Assembly (NCBI GenBank): GCA_947469485.1 | Contig: CANIPU010000012.1 | Location: 34,265 to 98,264, forward strand | Source of the DNA: Chitinophagaceae bacterium | GTDB lineage: Bacteria > Bacteroidota > Bacteroidia > Chitinophagales > UBA10324 | Length of the DNA stretch: 64,000 nucleotides | Reading direction: 5' to 3' | Shown here: in pieces, positions 9,773 through 18,194 of the stretch | How positions within the stretch are numbered: the stretch's first letter is position 1 | Layout of the letters: each line of letters starts with the position of its first letter | Translations under genes and position numbers: made by a program | The notes under the pieces: model-generated | The model's input: only the letters and a program-made list of their open reading frames with translations | Told to the model about the DNA's origin: nothing | Database searches by the model: none

Positions 9773-10660
9773 TTAATTATTGACAATTACTTTTTTCACC
9801 TGTTTCTTATCACCGTTTACAACATTAATGAGGTAAACACCTTTACCCAGATTCCTTAAATTCAAAGGTGTTTCAATATCCGATAATTCTGATGATCTGA
9901 TTTCTTCTCCGGCTACATTGAAAATGGTCAACTTTGAACCAATAAATTCATTGCTGTTTAAAGAAAGAAAAAGTGAATTGTTTACATTTTTAATAATGAA
10001 TAAATCTTCTTTGGCTTTATTAATTTCATCTGAAGATAATGGAAACATTTGTCCGGCATTAATTGCGCTGTCTGCCTCTGCGTTGTAAGCATAATCTTTA
10101 ACAGTGAATGACCAATTGACTGTGTCAACATCCAACCTCGCCCAACCATAATAAGTATCGCCATCTGAAATAAATTTTAAACCAAGGTATTTATCCTGAA
10201 CACCTAACCAGTTTCCCAGAACTATTGAATAAACAGGTACATCAGCACCAAGTATCATTGAAGCACTAAAACTAGAACCGGTACCTGAAAAAGAAGATGC
10301 ATTGCATGCTTGCCATTGCTGATTTACATTAATCGGATCGCCAATATTAAGTGCCTTTGCAAGGTATCTTGTAGATGAAGAAAAAGTTGAAGCAGTACCT
10401 ATAACTGAATTACCTGTTGGTCCTTCGGCAGCTACTGCTGAAACAAAGCCTGTATATTTTATCATTCCGATTTTAAAATCAGGCTGGCCATCATTATCCA
10501 AATCAAGACTATATAAACTCATGTTCTGAGAAAATGTAGTGTCTGGATTTACATCGGTATAAATTATTTGAGCGTCTGCTTCATTTCTTCCGGCTAAAAA
10601 TGCTGCTGCCAATGTTGAATAAGCTGAAATCTTTTTTGCCAATGATGGTGAAATATTCAT
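9773..10660 (-). CDS. Secreted protein with T9SS type A sorting domain, function unknown
   Basis: The 295-residue protein has an atypical N-terminal signal (SAYSTLAAAFLAGRNEADAQ), a mid domain containing LYSLDLDNDGQPDFKIG and the motif YYGWARLDV, and a C-terminal region (about 215-295) matching type A T9SS sorting domains (LTIFNVAGEEI, GKGVYLINVVNGDKKQVKKVIVNN). It should cross the inner membrane by Sec, then be exported and anchored or released by T9SS. The mid domain is common in Bacteroidota secreted proteins but I know no function for it. It converges on the PAP2-like gene with only 2 bp between. Confidence 0.8.
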   Translation of the reverse strand: MNISPSLAKKISAYSTLAAAFLAGRNEADAQIIYTDVNPDTTFSQNMSLYSLDLDNDGQPDFKIGMIKYTGFVSAVAAEGPTGNSVIGTASTFSSSTRYLAKALNIGDPINVNQQWQACNASSFSGTGSSFSASMILGADVPVYSIVLGNWLGVQDKYLGLKFISDGDTYYGWARLDVDTVNWSFTVKDYAYNAEADSAINAGQMFPLSSDEINKAKEDLFIIKNVNNSLFLSLNSNEFIGSKLTIFNVAGEEIRSSELSDIETPLNLRNLGKGVYLINVVNGDKKQVKKVIVNN

Positions 10661-10676
10661 TTCATTAAATTTTCAA

Positions 10677-10706
10677 CGAAAGTAATGGATGGAATCATAT
10701 TTCAAA
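10677..10706 (-). promoter_or_regulatory. Candidate Bacteroidota-type promoter for the T9SS gene (TTTG-N18-TACTTTCG)
   Basis: On the minus strand TTTG (10706-10703) is followed after 18 nt by TACTTTCG (10684-10677), a 7/8 match to TAnnTTTG. The predicted start site is about a dozen bases before the ATG at 10660. The same TACTTTCG box occurs before ctaA and before the PagL-like gene. Confidence 0.45.
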
Positions 10707-10770
10707 ACAATTTATACAATACAATTTACCTTATAAAACATTAAAACGAGTAAGTTGATGACCTTAAAAA

Positions 10771-10788
10771 ATTTCACCAATGTGAAAT
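10771..10788. repeat. Perfect 7-bp inverted repeat, possible operator
   Basis: ATTTCAC-CAAT-GTGAAAT is a perfect 7-bp palindrome with a 4-nt centre. It sits in the 190-bp space between two divergent genes, about 60 bp upstream of the enoyl-CoA hydratase start. It could be a regulator-binding site. No T-run follows, so it is not a classical terminator. Confidence 0.35.
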
Positions 10789-10822
10789 AAAAAGTCAAAT
10801 CAGAAGCTAAATATTTTCAGAT

Positions 10823-10830
10823 TATTTTCG
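10823..10830 (+). promoter_or_regulatory. Candidate -7 box for the enoyl-CoA hydratase gene (TATTTTCG)
   Basis: TATTTTCG matches TAnnTTTG at 7 of 8 positions and lies 20 bp before the ATG. No matching -33 TTTG box is seen at the expected spacing. Confidence 0.3.
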
Positions 10831-10850
10831 ACCACGAAATAATTTTTACA

Positions 10851-11633
10851 ATGGCTTTCAACACAATACTACTTGAAATAAAAGATGGGGTGGGAACCAT
10901 CACACTCAATCGCCCTGATGTATATAATGCATTCAATGATGAAATGAGTTTTGAATTGCAGGATGCTTTAAAAGAAGTAGAAAAAAACAAAGAAGTACGA
11001 GCGGTTGTCCTCACAGGTGCAGGAAAAGCATTTTGCAGCGGACAGGATTTGAAAGCAGCAGCAGCAGCGGGAAACCGGAGTTTTAAGGAATCTCTCGATA
11101 AAAGATATAATCCGATTATTCGCTCGATGCGCAATATGCCGAAGCCGATTATCGGTCGCTTGAATGGGGTGGCTGCCGGTGCAGGTTGTTCGCTTGCATT
11201 AGCGTGTGATGTAATCGTGGCTGCTGAATCTGTAACTCTTATTGAAGTATTTATTAATGTGGGATTGGTTCCTGATTCAGGTTCTTCTTTCTTTTTACCT
11301 CGTGTGGTTGGACAAGCCAGAGCATTTGAGTTCAGCACAATGGGAACAAAAATTTCAGCAACTGATGCATTACAAATGGGAATGATTAATCGTGTAGTAA
11401 AGGCAGAAGAATTAGATAATGAAGTAAAAAAATTGACCGACTATTATGCAAGCGCTCCAACAAAAGCAATTGGGCTCATTAAGAAAATGTTAAACAGGTC
11501 ATTTAACTCTGATCTTGAATCAATGTTAGAATATGAAAGTTACTGTCAGGAAATTGCTGGTAACAGTTTCGATAACAAAGAAGGAGTAACAGCTTTTATT
11601 GAAAAGCGCAAGCCAATGTTTAAGGGGGAATAA
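10851..11633 (+). CDS. Enoyl-CoA hydratase/isomerase family protein, PaaG-like
   Basis: A 260-residue crotonase-fold enzyme acting on acyl-CoA in the cytoplasm. The oxyanion-hole segments are visible: AFCSGQDLKAAA (around 62-73) and NGVAAGAGCSLALACD (around 107-122). The stretch NVGLVPDSGSSFFLPRVVG is characteristic of PaaG-like isomerases (2-(1,2-epoxy-1,2-dihydrophenyl)acetyl-CoA isomerase), which carry Asp here rather than the paired Glu of classical hydratases. No other paa genes are nearby, so a specific role in phenylacetate breakdown is only inferred. gldB follows after 18 bp on the same strand. Confidence 0.88.
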   Translation: MAFNTILLEIKDGVGTITLNRPDVYNAFNDEMSFELQDALKEVEKNKEVRAVVLTGAGKAFCSGQDLKAAAAAGNRSFKESLDKRYNPIIRSMRNMPKPIIGRLNGVAAGAGCSLALACDVIVAAESVTLIEVFINVGLVPDSGSSFFLPRVVGQARAFEFSTMGTKISATDALQMGMINRVVKAEELDNEVKKLTDYYASAPTKAIGLIKKMLNRSFNSDLESMLEYESYCQEIAGNSFDNKEGVTAFIEKRKPMFKGE

Positions 11634-11651
11634 ATCTTTAAGAAATAAAAC

Positions 11652-12683
11652 ATGTACAAAAATTTTATTTCTCTTTTTGTTATCGCAATTTTTTTTTCAG
11701 CATGCTCCTGCAACTCAAAAAAAAATTATGAAGTTAATGTCAGCAATATAAAAGTTGATTTAAAAATCGAGCGGTTTGATAAAGAGATTATTTCATTAGC
11801 GCATCAGGCAGATTCAGATCCATACGAACCAATTGTAAGTCTCCACAAAAAATACGGTGATTTTTTTAATTTCTATATGCAGGAAATTCTTGCAATGGAT
11901 TTTGAAGGCGATACTTCTCGTGCACTTGCAGATTCACTTTTAGTTTTTTTAAAAAACCCATATTATCAAAGCGTATTTGATACCACAGTACTTGTTTATA
12001 ATAATGTAGACGATATCAATTCAAAACTTGCTGATGGATTCAAACACTATCTTTTTTATTTTCCTCAGACTCACATTCCAACAATTATTTATTACCTGAA
12101 TGGACCTCGAGCATTTACATACGGAGATAGTTTACTTGCTATAGGATTGGATAATTATATGGGTTCTGATTTTTGGTATTACCATGCTGTACAACCCCCG
12201 ATTCCACAGTTTCTTATTCGCCGTTTGCGTAAAGAATATATTGTGCCTAATGCTATGGAAGTAATGGCAACAAATTTATTTCCTTTTGCTGATTATGGAA
12301 AAAAACTGATTGATGAATTGATCTATAAGGGAAAAATCAATTACCTTCTTCAACACATTTTACCGCAAACACCGGACTCATTAGTTTCTGGTTTCTCGCA
12401 AGTTGAATTGAATTGGCTGGATGAAAATGAAACTGAAATTTGGAAATTTTATTTGAAGAATAATTTACTCTATGAAACTGACCCAATGGTTTTCAAAAAA
12501 TATATCAGTGATGCACCTAATACAAGTGGAATGCCACCTGAATCACCAGGAAATACCGGAAGTTGGTTGGGCTGGAAAATTGTGCAAAAATTTATGCAGG
12601 AAAACCCAACCTACACGCTCAAAAGTTTGATGCAGGAAACAGATGCGCAAAAAATTTTAACATTATCAAAATATAAACCTTAA
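11652..12683 (+). CDS. gldB: Gliding motility lipoprotein GldB
   Basis: A 343-residue lipoprotein. The signal peptide with lipobox (FFSACSC, residues 14-20) is followed by the typical GldB opening VDLKIERFDKEIISL and the conserved FPQTHIPTIIYYLNG and ENEIWKFYLKNNLLYETD-like segments. GldB is needed for gliding in Flavobacterium and is found in nearly all Bacteroidota, including non-gliders, so its presence does not prove motility. It has been grouped functionally with the T9SS/gliding apparatus, which fits the T9SS cargoes nearby. The 18-bp gap after the hydratase suggests one transcript. Confidence 0.9.
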   Translation: MYKNFISLFVIAIFFSACSCNSKKNYEVNVSNIKVDLKIERFDKEIISLAHQADSDPYEPIVSLHKKYGDFFNFYMQEILAMDFEGDTSRALADSLLVFLKNPYYQSVFDTTVLVYNNVDDINSKLADGFKHYLFYFPQTHIPTIIYYLNGPRAFTYGDSLLAIGLDNYMGSDFWYYHAVQPPIPQFLIRRLRKEYIVPNAMEVMATNLFPFADYGKKLIDELIYKGKINYLLQHILPQTPDSLVSGFSQVELNWLDENETEIWKFYLKNNLLYETDPMVFKKYISDAPNTSGMPPESPGNTGSWLGWKIVQKFMQENPTYTLKSLMQETDAQKILTLSKYKP

Positions 12684-12695
12684 TAACCTGCGGAC

Positions 12696-13766
12696 TTAAA
12701 TTTTTGCGGGGGATTTAATTCTTTCGGATAAAAAATAAACCAAAATCACTGCAAAAGTGAAAGTTATTAATCCGCCTGCCTGATGTAACACTCCCCATAA
12801 TACAGGAACACTCCCGACTGATAAAATTACGGTAACGATTCCAAGTGTTGCCTGAACAAATATCATGGCAAATAAAAAATTCATCATTACAACTGCACTT
12901 TTATTTGCTGAATAATTTTTTCGTTTCATCCACAACCAAATAATCAAAATCAATAGCAGATAAGCGGTACTGCGGTGTAGTAGTTGTACAAATGCCGGAT
13001 TTTCTAATAGCGTATGCCATAATGGATTTGAAAACATAAATACATTTTCCGGAATCCAGTCGTTGCCGATTTTAGGCCATGTAGGATACCAGATTGCTGC
13101 AGGGGCAACTCCACCTGCCATAAATGCTCCAAGTCCGAGCTGTATGAAAATGATTGCGAGAATACTTTTTGAAAATATAGAAGCAGATTTATCTGTAATA
13201 ACATTTTGCGATTCTGATTTCGGAAAAAATTGTTCAAGAGCCAACCACAGAAGATATGCAAACAAAATTGTGGCAAGCAATAAATGAGCACACAAACTAT
13301 AAGGGCTTACCCATGGCACATCTTTCAGTCCGGTCGAAACCATAAACCACCCTAATGCTCCCTGCAATCCGCCTAGTATGAAAACAAAAATCAACTTCCA
13401 CATCAGTTTTCGTTCAATCATTTTCCTAAAAAGAAAGCATAAAAACGGAATAAGAAAAACCGGAGCAAACAGTCGCGCCCATAAACGATGAATCCACTCC
13501 CACCAGAATATATTTTTAAATCCGGCCAGGGTTATATCGCTGTTCATGATTTTTCCTTGTGGGGATTGCATATATTCAGCATAAACACGATTCCATTCAG
13601 TTGAATTCATTGGGGGCAGCGAACCCATTACTACATTCCATTCAGTTATAGAAAGTCCGCTTTCAGTGAGGCGGGTAATTCCACCTATAAGTACCTGAAA
13701 AAAAATCATCACTACTCCAATTAATAACCAGAAACCAATTTGTTTTTGCGAAGAAGAAGTTGTCAT
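12696..13766 (-). CDS. ctaA: Heme A synthase (COX15/CtaA family)
   Basis: A 356-residue, eight-helix membrane protein that oxidises heme O to heme A for cytochrome c oxidase. Diagnostic segments are GGITRLTESGLSITEWNVVMG near the N-terminus, the heme-ligand His in EWIHRLWAR, LLHRSTAYLLL, and LHQAGGLITF in the C-terminal half. The length fits the alpha-proteobacterial/mitochondrial-like type. No cytochrome oxidase or ctaB gene lies in the window. It converges on gldB with 12 bp between. Confidence 0.94.
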   Translation of the reverse strand: MTTSSSQKQIGFWLLIGVVMIFFQVLIGGITRLTESGLSITEWNVVMGSLPPMNSTEWNRVYAEYMQSPQGKIMNSDITLAGFKNIFWWEWIHRLWARLFAPVFLIPFLCFLFRKMIERKLMWKLIFVFILGGLQGALGWFMVSTGLKDVPWVSPYSLCAHLLLATILFAYLLWLALEQFFPKSESQNVITDKSASIFSKSILAIIFIQLGLGAFMAGGVAPAAIWYPTWPKIGNDWIPENVFMFSNPLWHTLLENPAFVQLLHRSTAYLLLILIIWLWMKRKNYSANKSAVVMMNFLFAMIFVQATLGIVTVILSVGSVPVLWGVLHQAGGLITFTFAVILVYFLSERIKSPAKI

Positions 13767-13805
13767 GAAAAGAACATCAACTTATAGAAATGTTGAATGC
13801 GGACG

Positions 13806-13813
13806 CGAAAGTA
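13806..13813 (-). promoter_or_regulatory. Candidate -7 box for ctaA (TACTTTCG)
   Basis: TACTTTCG on the minus strand, 7/8 to the Bacteroidota -7 consensus. A TTCG sequence lies exactly 19 nt further upstream (13836-13833), a 3/4 match to the -33 TTTG box. The leader would be about 35 nt. Confidence 0.4.
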
Positions 13814-13849
13814 AATGCAGAATTGCTAGAGACGAAAATTATAGGGGGA

Positions 13850-16147
13850 TTAGTCCTTTATAATTTTGAATATCTGCCTGGCTCCACCTAAATCAATAAA
13901 TGACACAAAATAAATTCCGAGGGACAAGTTTGAAATATCAATGGATGGATTGGTATCTGGATTTTTTTGATATACTAACTGACCAATCAAATTATTGATT
14001 TCTATTTTATTCAAATCAAAATTGTTCTGTAAAGAATAATTAAGTTTATCTGATGCTGGATTCGGGTAAACAGAAATAACTGGTTGATTATTTATTGCAT
14101 CTACAGAAACTCCGGTACAAATGTTTGTAGCGCGTGGTGTAAGAGAAGAAGTAAATTGAAACAAACCTGTTCCATCCGGACACCGGGCAAAAGAAGCATC
14201 AGTTACAAACGACGAAAAAGTTGAACTATCAGCAATTGCAAAAAGATCGTTTACCAAAAATAAGCTATCAATGACAGAGTTGAGATTGAAATTTGTATGA
14301 TAATCAATTAATGTAATGTCTTTATCATCTGCCCATACTAGCAAATGCCCATTTGCTGGTATAAAAGCAATATCCGGAAATTTCCATTTTTGTAAATCAT
14401 TTAAGTCATCAGAGAGATAAATGTTGGCTAACCCAAGGGCATTTGAAGTTTTATTGTAAACCTCTATCCAATCACGATGTTTGCCATCTTCATTTTCAAT
14501 TCCATTCTGGTTATCTGCTGAATATTCATTTAATGCAATTTCATTTTGAGTTGCGAGTGTAATTGAAGGATGAATCTCGTAAAATTCATGTTCAGCTCGT
14601 TCAGGTGAAAACATACCGGCATTTGCATTATCCGCATAGATATAGTACTGAATCTCCAATGAGGAAACAGGAATTGAAATGCCAAATACATTATCATTAC
14701 TCGCGCCATCATTGTGAGCACCATCGTCAAACATTTGTATTCGGCTAAAACGATCGGATTTTATATTTCTGTAACCAAGGTATACTGTAGTTGTATTTGT
14801 AACAGTAGCATTAAAAGTTACTGTTGATCCAAAAACTGGTGTTAAAGGGTTCGCCAAAACATTTGTTATGGTTGGTGGAATTTGTAAAAATTCTGTTGTA
14901 GAATTTAAATAAGTCGCACGCGTATCCATCAGCTCATAAATACCTGGAATATTTCCCATAGGGCCACCACTGGCAGTAGAACTTGTTAGTGCTGCTTGAA
15001 ACTGAGCATAGGTATAAAAGAAATTATTATCAGTAGAAACAGCATTGTCAACTAACGATTGTAAGGCATTTGCAGTGTTTTGATAATTCGAATTGACAAA
15101 ATTTTCGTTATTTATAGTACGCATGTGAGCAATATACATGTGCTTATATATTGAGGTATTCAGTAGTTTATTAATCAGCGGCCAATTCGAATCAGCAAAA
15201 TGTAATGTGGGTGTAAGAGTTTGCATTGTGGCCAGACTTAGTCCGCCCCCCATACCTCCGGTATTGCTGCCAACCATTGTAAAACTCCCAAAACTCATAT
15301 TCAAATCCCAAATGGTTGGAATCCATTGCGCTTTGTGATTTCGGTACAGGTAATAATTCTGACGGAAGGACCCAGAATAACTATCGAGGTTGACAAGTAC
15401 ATCGTTAAAGGCAAGCATCCAGAAGCATCGATCTATATCAAGCATGTTGTTAATTGAAGCGGTATTGTTATTCAAGGTATCGCAAAGGTTTATCAAGTTT
15501 TTCCACCCGAAGTCAGATTTCATATCATAATTGGTATCATAATCAGCTGAATCATTGCTTACATATAATAAGCTACTTCCGGTTCCGCTTGTTGGTCCTG
15601 CGTTTTCCGGATTGCATTTTACCAAAGTTCCTGCTGAGGAATAATAATGAGCATCCAGAAATTCATTTCCAATATTTTCATCATTACTATAAATGCCAAT
15701 GTAAGTTCCATTTATATATACTTTAGTATAATTACTTAAAGGTGCATCCATGTATTGACGCAATATTTGATAAGATAAAACTTCGCGAATCATTGAGGGG
15801 TCACTATAACCATTACTTAGTTTAATATCTTCATATCCCTGATAATTTTGGTTTATTGAATTGTCTAATTTTATATGTAATGGATTTTTTGCATTATTTG
15901 CGTTATAGGAACTGTTCCCCTTAAATCTCACCCCACAATTGGGAAGATTTGTTCCGTTTATCACTATTGAATCAGCGTTTGTATAACTTTCACTTCCGGC
16001 GATAGAAGTATCCATTCTGTAATCCCAATTACTGAATCCGAAATAAATTTTTATTTCCTGGATTGTATTCAAGTCATAAAATGTTTGCGCTCTTGTTTTA
16101 GCAATTAGTGATACTATAACGAAAATGGAAAGAAGAATTTTTTTCAT
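13850..16147 (-). CDS. Secreted CotH-kinase family protein with lamin-tail domain and T9SS signal
   Basis: The 765-residue protein has a signal peptide (residues 1-20, ending AKTRA), then a CotH-like region (about 30-400) with GVRFKGNSSYNANN, KLSNGYSDPSMIREVLSYQI and VYINGTYIGIYSNDENI, and WIPTIWDLNMSFG, where D is the likely metal-binding Asp. An Ig-like segment follows (about 435-510), then a lamin-tail domain (ALNEYSADNQNG, DWIEVYNKT), and a type A sorting domain (VYPNPASDKLNYSL, to KIIKD). CotH proteins are atypical kinases known from spore coats and from Mucorales. The bacterial secreted forms are largely uncharacterised. It is the first of three consecutive secreted-protein genes on this strand. 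Confidence 0.88.
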   Translation of the reverse strand: MKKILLSIFVIVSLIAKTRAQTFYDLNTIQEIKIYFGFSNWDYRMDTSIAGSESYTNADSIVINGTNLPNCGVRFKGNSSYNANNAKNPLHIKLDNSINQNYQGYEDIKLSNGYSDPSMIREVLSYQILRQYMDAPLSNYTKVYINGTYIGIYSNDENIGNEFLDAHYYSSAGTLVKCNPENAGPTSGTGSSLLYVSNDSADYDTNYDMKSDFGWKNLINLCDTLNNNTASINNMLDIDRCFWMLAFNDVLVNLDSYSGSFRQNYYLYRNHKAQWIPTIWDLNMSFGSFTMVGSNTGGMGGGLSLATMQTLTPTLHFADSNWPLINKLLNTSIYKHMYIAHMRTINNENFVNSNYQNTANALQSLVDNAVSTDNNFFYTYAQFQAALTSSTASGGPMGNIPGIYELMDTRATYLNSTTEFLQIPPTITNVLANPLTPVFGSTVTFNATVTNTTTVYLGYRNIKSDRFSRIQMFDDGAHNDGASNDNVFGISIPVSSLEIQYYIYADNANAGMFSPERAEHEFYEIHPSITLATQNEIALNEYSADNQNGIENEDGKHRDWIEVYNKTSNALGLANIYLSDDLNDLQKWKFPDIAFIPANGHLLVWADDKDITLIDYHTNFNLNSVIDSLFLVNDLFAIADSSTFSSFVTDASFARCPDGTGLFQFTSSLTPRATNICTGVSVDAINNQPVISVYPNPASDKLNYSLQNNFDLNKIEINNLIGQLVYQKNPDTNPSIDISNLSLGIYFVSFIDLGGARQIFKIIKD

Positions 16148-16275
16148 AAGCTAAATCTTGAGGGTGGGACTTGTGTAAACATAAAAAGTTTAATCTGATG
16201 AATTATATCATTCAGGTGTTTTTGGATTAAAACATCCAAGTGAATAGTTATATTTTTCCGGTAAAATTCCAGATG

Positions 16276-16316
16276 AAATAAAAAACCCTGTCTCACCATG
16301 GTGAGATAGGGTTAAT
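16276..16316 (-). terminator. Strong rho-independent terminator after the Reeler-like gene
   Basis: AACCCTGTCTCAC and GTGAGATAGGGTT form a 13-bp stem with one G-T pair and a CATG loop. Read on the minus strand the stem is followed by TTTTTTATTTC. It lies 20 bp beyond the stop at 16333 and separates that gene from the CotH gene. Confidence 0.85.
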
Positions 16317-16332
16317 TTAATTAAAAAACGAA

Positions 16333-17943
16333 CTAATTCTTTAAAATAGTTTTTTTGGAAATTCCACCTTCAGAAGATTTCAATTCTAATAAAAACATAC
16401 CAGAAGGATAATTTTCTAAACTAAAATCAAAATTATTTTCCCCTATAATTAGTGAAACATTCTCGTTAATAATTTCTCTGCCAAGCACATCAGAAATTCG
16501 AATAATTGAATTGTCTTCATTGGATGAAATTATGGTTACAAGAAATTTACCCTGAGTCGGATTTGGGAAGATGTTTATTTTGTTGGTAATAATATCTGAA
16601 CCAACACTTTCCATTCGTGCGGAAGTTGTAAAAGTTCCAATAGTTGTATACCCCGAATTAATGCTGCCTGTTGAATTGCAATCCGATCTCATTCGGTATT
16701 GGTAAGTTGTATTGGCAATAAGACCTGTTAATGTTTTGGTTGTTGATGGGGGCAAAGTAGTTTTTGTTATCCAGGTTGTTGTGCCTAAGGCGCGGTATTG
16801 TACACGGTATTTGACGGCACATGAATTACCAGTCCAGGAAATTGCAGCTGAAGTTGAAGTAATTCCTGTAACCGAAATTGCAGAAGGTTTCGCGCAGGTA
16901 CAAGGTGTTGAAAATGATTTTATAGCAGTATATGCTGATGCAATTGTTCCTGCAGAATTGCAGTTTGTTCTTACATGGTATTCATAAGTGGTTAAAGGCA
17001 GCAGCCCGGTTATTAATTTGGAAGAGGTAGGTGCAGTTACATTCAATGTACTCCAGGCTGTTGCCCCAATTTGCCTTATTTGAACACTATAACCTGCAGC
17101 GCAACTGTTTCCTGTCCAGCTAATTGTTGCTTTTGTACTTTGAATTGAAGTAGCTGTATCGTTCGTTGGAACTGCACAAACAGGAACAGTTAGGTTTATA
17201 GAAGAGGTAGCTGAACATGATGTGCCATTTGAAACAGTAACTGTATAGGTACCGGATAAAACCTTTATTGAAGAAGAAGTAGCTCCTGTATTCCAAATGA
17301 AATTGTTTCCTCCGGAAGCAACCAATGTGTTTGAATCTGTTGCACATAAAGCAGGGTTCGCATTTGTAATTGCAGCAGTTACATTACATTGATTAACCGA
17401 TAGAGTGCTTAGGTAAATATGGTCACCACTTTCTCCTCCATTATTATTGGCACAGTTGAAAGCACCATAAAAATTAACAGGACCGCTACCTGCAGCGGGA
17501 GCAATCCAATTGAAAGTCCATGTATGTGAACCTGTACTTCCGGTCGTTCCGGCGGAGGTATGCTCAACATATTTTCCGGTACCAACAAGCTTTGTAGCAG
17601 TTGAGTTTGTAATAACTAAAGTTCCTAATTTAACACCACTTGTGTTTTGCGGTGAAATCTGAAACCCATATCTGACAAGCGCAGGGTATGTTGCAGTCGC
17701 AGTAATGGTGTAAGTATTTCCGGGTATATATCCGCTGGCAGGAATATTAGAAGTAATCCAACCGGTTGTTGAAGTTGCAGTTCCGTTATGGCACGAAGTG
17801 CAATTTGTAAAATTATCACTCGGTGCCCCGCACTTACCGGCTGATGGGCCAGAGGTATCCCCCATGATTGTTTTAGTTGAAAACAAAATGCCGCTTGAAA
17901 TTATTGCAGCAACGGAAAAAAGTAGAAACAGATTTTTTTTCAT
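16333..17943 (-). CDS. Secreted Reeler/choice-of-anchor V-like protein with fibronectin III domains and T9SS signal
   Basis: After a signal peptide (KKNLFLLFSVAAIISSG) comes a c-type-heme-like motif CTSCH (around residue 47 of the shorter form). A beta-rich Reeler/choice-of-anchor V-like domain follows (YTITATATYPALVRYGFQIS, to HIYLSTLSV, about 60-190). Next are a short Ig/SprB-like segment, two fibronectin type III repeats (TATISWTGNSCAAGYSVQIR and AAISWTGNSCAVKYRVQYR, near-identical openings), and a type A sorting domain. The ORF track starts at a TTG (17979). The ATG at 17943 (MKKNLFLLF) gives a normal signal peptide and is chosen. It is probably a cell-surface or released protein. Whether the CxxCH binds heme is unknown. 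Confidence 0.85.
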   Translation of the reverse strand: MKKNLFLLFSVAAIISSGILFSTKTIMGDTSGPSAGKCGAPSDNFTNCTSCHNGTATSTTGWITSNIPASGYIPGNTYTITATATYPALVRYGFQISPQNTSGVKLGTLVITNSTATKLVGTGKYVEHTSAGTTGSTGSHTWTFNWIAPAAGSGPVNFYGAFNCANNNGGESGDHIYLSTLSVNQCNVTAAITNANPALCATDSNTLVASGGNNFIWNTGATSSSIKVLSGTYTVTVSNGTSCSATSSINLTVPVCAVPTNDTATSIQSTKATISWTGNSCAAGYSVQIRQIGATAWSTLNVTAPTSSKLITGLLPLTTYEYHVRTNCNSAGTIASAYTAIKSFSTPCTCAKPSAISVTGITSTSAAISWTGNSCAVKYRVQYRALGTTTWITKTTLPPSTTKTLTGLIANTTYQYRMRSDCNSTGSINSGYTTIGTFTTSARMESVGSDIITNKINIFPNPTQGKFLVTIISSNEDNSIIRISDVLGREIINENVSLIIGENNFDFSLENYPSGMFLLELKSSEGGISKKTILKN

Positions 17944-18194
17944 TTTCTTGGAATTTTGTTTTGCAATGAAAATGAACAATTAAAGAACTGAAAACTTTTT
18001 GTTGGTGAACTACTTTAATAAAAAGTTCAACGGGAATAATGATTGAATGAAATACTTTAGAATTTATTAAATGAACAGAATTTGAAACAAAACTTCTTGT
18101 TTATAGTCAATTAAAAATCTTCAACATTTTGAATAATATTTAATTGTTGTTTCAAAGAAATCAGTCGAAGAATAAAATTGCTTAATTCCAAAAA

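Noticed and set aside
10817-11338. Antisense ORF of 173 codons over the enoyl-CoA hydratase gene
   Set aside because: Shadow of a well-supported crotonase gene; no recognisable features.
12684-12695. Terminator between gldB and ctaA
   Set aside because: The GC-rich bases around here do not form a convincing stem with a T-run.
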